DNA of 9,822 bases from Lachnoclostridium sp. UBA7122 (GTDB taxonomy: Bacteria > Bacillota > Clostridia > Lachnospirales > Lachnospiraceae): contig DKXQ01000068.1 of NCBI GenBank assembly GCA_002493085.1, forward strand, positions 1-9,822, read 5' to 3'. Positions 6,787 through 9,822 of the stretch are shown piece by piece. The notes beneath the pieces were generated by a model. That model saw only the letters and a list, made by a program, of their open reading frames with translations. It made no database searches and was not told the DNA's origin. Position 1 is the first letter of the stretch. The number at the start of each line of letters is the position of its first letter. The translations under genes were made by a program, and so were the position numbers.

Positions 6787-7422
6787 TTGCCTGTTAAAAC
6801 AACGATAAATATTTCATACCCTACAAACGGAAGTGTGGATAACAGACATTGGATTGATATGTTAAAAAATAATCCTAAATACCATCGAGCAACAATAGAT
6901 CAAATTGATCCTTTAGGTAATTGGCAGAGAAGTAAAGTTATGGAGGGTATTTTTATTGAAAATAAGGGATCAATTGAAGCATCGGGATTAGGAATGAGCC
7001 TGATAAAAATAAATGATAGGTACATAGGTGATATGCCATCAGAACAGTATCCGTTGAATGGGTGTTGCGTACCTGGTTGTAGGCGATTATATGTAAATAC
7101 AAATGGAGATTTTTTACCATGTGAAAGAATTGGGACTTGTCCCAATATTGGAAATGTTGATACAGGTATTTCTTATGAGCGCGTAAAAAAATATTATGTT
7201 GATGAATATTGTGAAAAATCTATTAAAAAATGTTCTAATTGTTGGGCTATTAGATTATGTAGTATGTGTTATGCAGGAAGATATAATGATGATGGATTTG
7301 AAAACATTGGAAACTGTGATGGAACAAGGCGTGAAATAGAGAAAAATTTGATTTTTTATCACCAATTACTGGAGTCGAATCCCGAAAAGATGGATTTTTT
7401 AAGGGATACTTATTTGGTCTAA
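6787..7422 (+). CDS. radical SAM peptide maturase, C-terminal SPASM part (frame -1 to the N-terminal part)
   Basis: These 211 residues carry the SPASM domain, which holds auxiliary 4Fe-4S clusters in peptide-modifying radical SAM enzymes. The cysteine pattern is typical: GCCVPGC, then RRLYVNTNGDFLPCERIGTC, then CSNCWAIRLCSMC (CX2CX5CX2C) and a final GNC near the end. Eleven cysteines are all retained and the frame is clean, so selection has held until recently or still holds. The nominal start TTG at 6787 has no ribosome binding site and lies inside the conserved core. It is therefore unlikely to be a separate gene; the product should be made, if at all, by frameshifting from the upstream half. 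Confidence 0.8.
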   Translation: MPVKTTINISYPTNGSVDNRHWIDMLKNNPKYHRATIDQIDPLGNWQRSKVMEGIFIENKGSIEASGLGMSLIKINDRYIGDMPSEQYPLNGCCVPGCRRLYVNTNGDFLPCERIGTCPNIGNVDTGISYERVKKYYVDEYCEKSIKKCSNCWAIRLCSMCYAGRYNDDGFENIGNCDGTRREIEKNLIFYHQLLESNPEKMDFLRDTYLV

Positions 7423-7463
7423 ATGCTATTTATATCCATAGGGATATTAATAGATAAAGTCTG

Positions 7464-7487
7464 CGCTACATACAAACTCAGGTAGCG
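7464..7487 (+). promoter_or_regulatory. small stem-loop between maturase and precursor genes
   Basis: CGCTAC (7464-7469) pairs perfectly with GTAGCG (7482-7487) across a 12-base loop. A weaker dyad ATATCC/GGATAT lies at 7432-7447. No T-tract follows. It could be an RNA-processing or stability element that uncouples precursor mRNA from maturase mRNA. The short stem may also be chance. Confidence 0.3.
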
Positions 7488-7519
7488 GAGAAGAAAAATA
7501 GGAAAGGAGGAGAAGGCAA

Positions 7520-7720
7520 ATGAGTAAGGTTGTAAATCCCTTGGTGACAAGGAACGACAGAACGGATGCTGCATATAATTGTGATTGTTATTGCAACGTT
7601 CAGGAAGACAATTATGACAAAGGACAGTCATGGACATGGCTGCCTTGGAACTCTTGTGGGTGTGCTTGTGGAAGCGGAAACACAGAAAATCACACGGCAA
7701 ATCACGATGTTGTAGCATGA
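7520..7720 (+). CDS. Cys-rich RiPP precursor peptide (putative bacteriocin)
   Basis: This is a 66-residue peptide with no signal sequence or membrane segment. A 20-residue N-terminal leader (MSKVVNPLVTRNDRTDAAYN) precedes two matched cysteine clusters, C21-D-C23-Y-C25 and C46-G-C48-A-C50. The 20-residue linker between them contains WTWLPWNS. A polar tail (SGNTENHTANHDVVA) ends the peptide. Six cysteines in two CxCxC triplets next to a radical SAM/SPASM enzyme point to a thioether-bridged product (sactipeptide or ranthipeptide class). The layout recalls clostridial CLI_3235-type Cys-rich precursors, but I cannot assign it firmly. The start has an excellent site, AAAGGAGG at 7503-7510, nine bases upstream. 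The gene follows the maturase by 97 bases and precedes the M16 peptidase. The bridge pattern, the cleavage site and the activity are unknown. Confidence 0.8.
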   Translation: MSKVVNPLVTRNDRTDAAYNCDCYCNVQEDNYDKGQSWTWLPWNSCGCACGSGNTENHTANHDVVA

Positions 7721-7724
7721 TCAC

Positions 7725-7772
7725 AACAACGGAGAGGTTGAATTTGTTTATCAAATTCGACCTCTCATTGTT
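7725..7772 (+). terminator. strong stem-loop after the precursor gene (leaky terminator or mRNA stabilizer)
   Basis: Fifteen base pairs (7732-7746 with 7752-7766, one G-T wobble) enclose the loop TTTAT. The stem continues outward with AACAA/TTGTT (7725-7729 with 7768-7772) beyond a small internal loop. The stop codon of the precursor lies five bases upstream. An AT-rich stretch without a T-run follows, so complete rho-independent termination is unlikely. In RiPP operons such hairpins usually protect an abundant precursor transcript and reduce downstream expression. Confidence 0.7.
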
Positions 7773-7796
7773 AAATAATAAAATAAGGTGAGTTTT

Positions 7797-8897
7797 ATGA
7801 TATTGAAAAATATAATGTGTGTAACTGGAAATTATTCAACGGGATGTTTATGTATATATATTACTTGCGGAGCAAATGACGAGCCAAGAGATAAAAATGG
7901 ACTTAGCCATTTATGCGAACATTTTTACATAAAATTATTATCAAATAAATATTTATCTGCGGTTCGAGATGTTAATTTTAGATGTGTTGGTTATACAGAC
8001 TATATGTATACAATAATCAACATCTTGTTTACAGAAAATGAAATCAACTTGAACCATGTTATTAAAGCCTTGGATGTTAGAGAGAAAGATTTATATATAG
8101 GACAAGATTATTTTGAAAAAAGTAGAACAGAAGTAATTTCTGAGTGTAAAATCAGAAATAAGTGTATTTCGGAAAGTGTGATTGCCAATTCTTATTTAAC
8201 AAATGGCAATGTAAATTATGTTCCGTTAGGGGACGTTGATTCAATATGTTCGATAAATTATAAAGAGTTTGCCAAGTTCTTTAAACATAAGTATTGCGAT
8301 TTTCAATGTTTTTTTTTGTTACAGAATTCATATGAAAGTCTAGAAGTAAGAACTTTAAAGCATCAAAAAGCTAAAAATAAAAGCCATAAGGTATCAGTGG
8401 CAGGGAAATATTTGATTTCAGATTTGTGTAAACAGAAAATATATTACAGAATTACGATTGAAGATTATGTATATAATTTATGCATTGCAATATTAGAATA
8501 TATTATAGGAAATAAAGTGTTATCAAATATGGATATATCCTTTATGAAAAAGAGTATTAGTGAAAAATTCATGTATGAAATTATTTGCATAGATAGCAGA
8601 GAAGAAAATATAGGTGCTAAAATTTATGATTTAATTACTGGATATGAACTGAATGAAAGTGATATATATCAGGCAAAAAGAGAAATAATTCTTCATTTGA
8701 AAAGCAATAGATTGTTTGATTTAAATTATGCGATAAACAATATTATAAATCATTTTATTTATAATGAGAATTTTTTGTTAAATGATGAGCAAATTCGCGA
8801 TGTAATAGTAAAAATAGAAGATATAACTTTTGTGCAGCTTCAACAAATAAAAAAGGAGGTTTTTCATGCAGAGTATTGTATATTATTAGGTTATTAA
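7797..8897 (+). CDS. M16-family (pitrilysin/AlbF-like) zinc peptidase
   Basis: This is a 366-residue protein with the inverted zinc motif HxxEH (H38-L-C-E41-H42). The third zinc ligand is probably E116 in TEVISECK, 73 residues downstream, within a few residues of the M16 family spacing. The N-terminal region GANDEPRDKNGLSHLCEH matches the conserved M16 block (gs..E....Gl.H..EH). The length suits a single M16B subunit of two half-domains; the C-terminal half is divergent. The ATG at 7797 follows AAGGTGAG; an in-frame GTG at 7788 lies within that site. M16 proteins trim leader peptides in PQQ (PqqF) and subtilosin (AlbE/AlbF) biosynthesis, so leader removal from the adjacent precursor is the likely job. 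M16B enzymes often need a partner subunit, which is not in the window. The coding region is very AT-rich. Confidence 0.75.
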   Translation: MILKNIMCVTGNYSTGCLCIYITCGANDEPRDKNGLSHLCEHFYIKLLSNKYLSAVRDVNFRCVGYTDYMYTIINILFTENEINLNHVIKALDVREKDLYIGQDYFEKSRTEVISECKIRNKCISESVIANSYLTNGNVNYVPLGDVDSICSINYKEFAKFFKHKYCDFQCFFLLQNSYESLEVRTLKHQKAKNKSHKVSVAGKYLISDLCKQKIYYRITIEDYVYNLCIAILEYIIGNKVLSNMDISFMKKSISEKFMYEIICIDSREENIGAKIYDLITGYELNESDIYQAKREIILHLKSNRLFDLNYAINNIINHFIYNENFLLNDEQIRDVIVKIEDITFVQLQQIKKEVFHAEYCILLGY

Positions 8898-9147
8898 TGC
8901 AGAAATTTTCATAGAATGAATTTATTTATGTTCTATTCTTATTTTACTATTAGCATGAAAAATACGAAAAACACCTTTGGATACTTGCAACAAAAGCTGC
9001 TTTGTGGAGAAGCAATATAGAAGGAAGTTTGGAACAAAAATCAAATGATTCGTCATGTTTTGTTTAAACATAAGGAAAGAATAAGCCCAATTTGTGAAAC
9101 ATAAAATCAATAAGGTTGAAACGGTATTATAAAAGGTTGATTATTTG
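8898..9147 (+). other. 250-base gap between peptidase and exporter genes
   Basis: No supported gene is visible. A weak dyad ATAGAA/TTCTAT (8911-8916 with 8931-8936) followed by a T-rich stretch could be a poor terminator. An unsupported frame opens at 8916 or 8928, stops at TAG 9018-9020 and runs on in phase for about 24 more codons, as if it were a decayed coding remnant. Its residues (such as FGYLQQKLLCGEAI) match nothing I recognise. A promoter for the exporter gene would have to be here, but I see no convincing -35/-10 pair. Confidence 0.45.
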
Positions 9148-9822
9148 ATGAGAAAAGGAAAATTATATATACTAAAAACGCTTAAATTGTTATATTCATC
9201 TTCAAAAGGAATGTTTTTGTCTATTATTTTTATAAATATGTTATTAGGCATTTTGGTTCCAATTAATTTGACTATATGGAGGAATTTTATTGATGTTTCA
9301 ACAGTTATGTTTACGCATTCAAATGTTGGATTTAAAAATTCGCTGCTATGTTTGGGAGCCTTTGTAGTATGCATTGTAATAAATAATTTACTAGAACAGA
9401 TATTGGATTACGTTCAAAATATATACTGTTCATATGTTGACTATACTATTTCCAAAAAACTTCTTATAAAAATAGAATCTTTATCTTTAAGTGATATGGA
9501 TAATGTTGAAATATATAACTATATCCAAAAAGCAATGAATGAATCATTTCAAAGGAGTATTAGTATACTTCAAACGTTAGTTCAAATTGTAAAAAGTATT
9601 TTTTCAGTGTTAGGAATTATATATACATTACTATCTTTCAGTAAAACCGTCATTACTTTATGTATACTTTCTACGATACCATTGTTTTTTCTGAATAATA
9701 AAATATTAAATAAATGGTATGATATTTTTAACTCAAGGTTTGAAAAAATAAGATTTGCAAGATACCTTAAAAGTCTTTATATTAGATATGATAATTTTAA
9801 AGAACTTAAAATATATAAAGCA
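9148..9822 (+). CDS. ABC exporter (ATP-binding/permease type), 5' part, runs off the window
   Basis: The frame is open from ATG 9148 to the last base: 225 codons with no stop. It is the transmembrane domain of an ABC exporter half-transporter. Hydrophobic helices are visible at about residues 22-45 (FLSIIFINMLLGILVPINL), 65-85 (SLLCLGAFVVCIVINNLL) and 145-182. The segment between helices 2 and 3, LSLSDMDNVEIYNYIQKAM, matches the conserved type-I exporter pattern around the first intracellular loop. The ATPase domain should follow beyond the window. The ribosome binding site is modest (AAAGG, about 11 bases upstream). As the last visible gene of the peptide cluster it is the best candidate for exporting the mature peptide. 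No C39 peptidase domain precedes the TMD, consistent with leader removal by the separate M16 protein. Confidence 0.8.
   Translation, partial: MRKGKLYILKTLKLLYSSSKGMFLSIIFINMLLGILVPINLTIWRNFIDVSTVMFTHSNVGFKNSLLCLGAFVVCIVINNLLEQILDYVQNIYCSYVDYTISKKLLIKIESLSLSDMDNVEIYNYIQKAMNESFQRSISILQTLVQIVKSIFSVLGIIYTLLSFSKTVITLCILSTIPLFFLNNKILNKWYDIFNSRFEKIRFARYLKSLYIRYDNFKELKIYKA

Noticed and set aside
6787..7422. C-terminal maturase half as an independently translated SPASM protein
   Set aside because: Only a TTG start without a ribosome binding site, in the middle of the enzyme core; better explained as the -1 continuation of the upstream half.
7419..7754. Minus-strand ORF of 111 codons opposite the precursor gene
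   Set aside because: Antisense to the Cys-rich precursor and its hairpin; no initiation signal and no family features.
9061..9070. Perfect palindrome TGTTTAAACA as an operator
   Set aside because: A single 10-base AT-rich palindrome without a linked promoter is expected by chance in this composition.
1..9822. CRISPR array, tRNA/rRNA genes or insertion-sequence transposase
   Set aside because: No regularly spaced direct repeats, no tRNA-like cloverleaf or rRNA core sequence, and no transposase or integrase motif was found on either strand.

Overview
The window looks like accessory DNA from a low-GC Gram-positive anaerobe, most likely a Clostridia/Lachnospiraceae-type gut bacterium. The reasons are strong AGGAGG-type ribosome binding sites, AT-rich genes, GTG and ATG starts, and the gene families present. 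All convincing genes lie on the + strand. Base composition falls in steps from left to right: the mobilization part is the most GC-rich, the sigma/ABC part is intermediate and the peptide part is very AT-rich. This suggests a mosaic of separately acquired modules on a mobilizable element. No integrase, replication gene, rRNA, tRNA or CRISPR array is visible.

Region 1 (1-2078) is a mobilization module. A run of about ten consecutive short inverted repeats (40-341) leads into a complete MobA/MobL (MobQ-type) relaxase gene (366-2078). The first hairpin, followed by CCGGGGATTTCGCCCT, resembles the hairpin-plus-nick layout of RSF1010/pGO1-type transfer origins, so this is the probable oriT.

Region 2 (2079-5775) starts with a 327-base leader. 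It holds a TATAAT box, a possible 11-codon leader ORF and a strong stem-loop whose left arm has two alternative partners. A tightly packed four-gene operon follows: an ECF-like sigma factor, a multi-pass membrane protein of unknown function (a candidate sigma regulator or transporter subunit), an ABC ATPase and an ABC-2-type permease with a large extracytoplasmic domain. It looks like a sensing, efflux or self-protection unit.

Region 3 (5776-9822, running off the end) is a RiPP (ribosomally made, post-translationally modified peptide) gene cluster. It encodes a radical SAM/SPASM peptide maturase, a 66-residue precursor with two CxCxC clusters, an M16-family zinc peptidase with intact HxxEH motif, and the start of an ABC exporter. 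The maturase reading frame is broken by a -1 shift exactly at T TTA AAA, a canonical slippery heptamer, so it is either a one-base deletion or a programmed frameshift. A 15-bp stem-loop without a T-tract separates the precursor from the peptidase and probably sets the relative expression of the two. The gene set parallels subtilosin (albA radical SAM, albE/albF M16 peptidases, ABC export) and the clostridial Cys-rich peptide/radical SAM maturase families. Expected flow: the precursor is thioether-crosslinked by the maturase, trimmed by the M16 protein and exported by the ABC protein. The upstream sigma/ABC operon may provide response or immunity.
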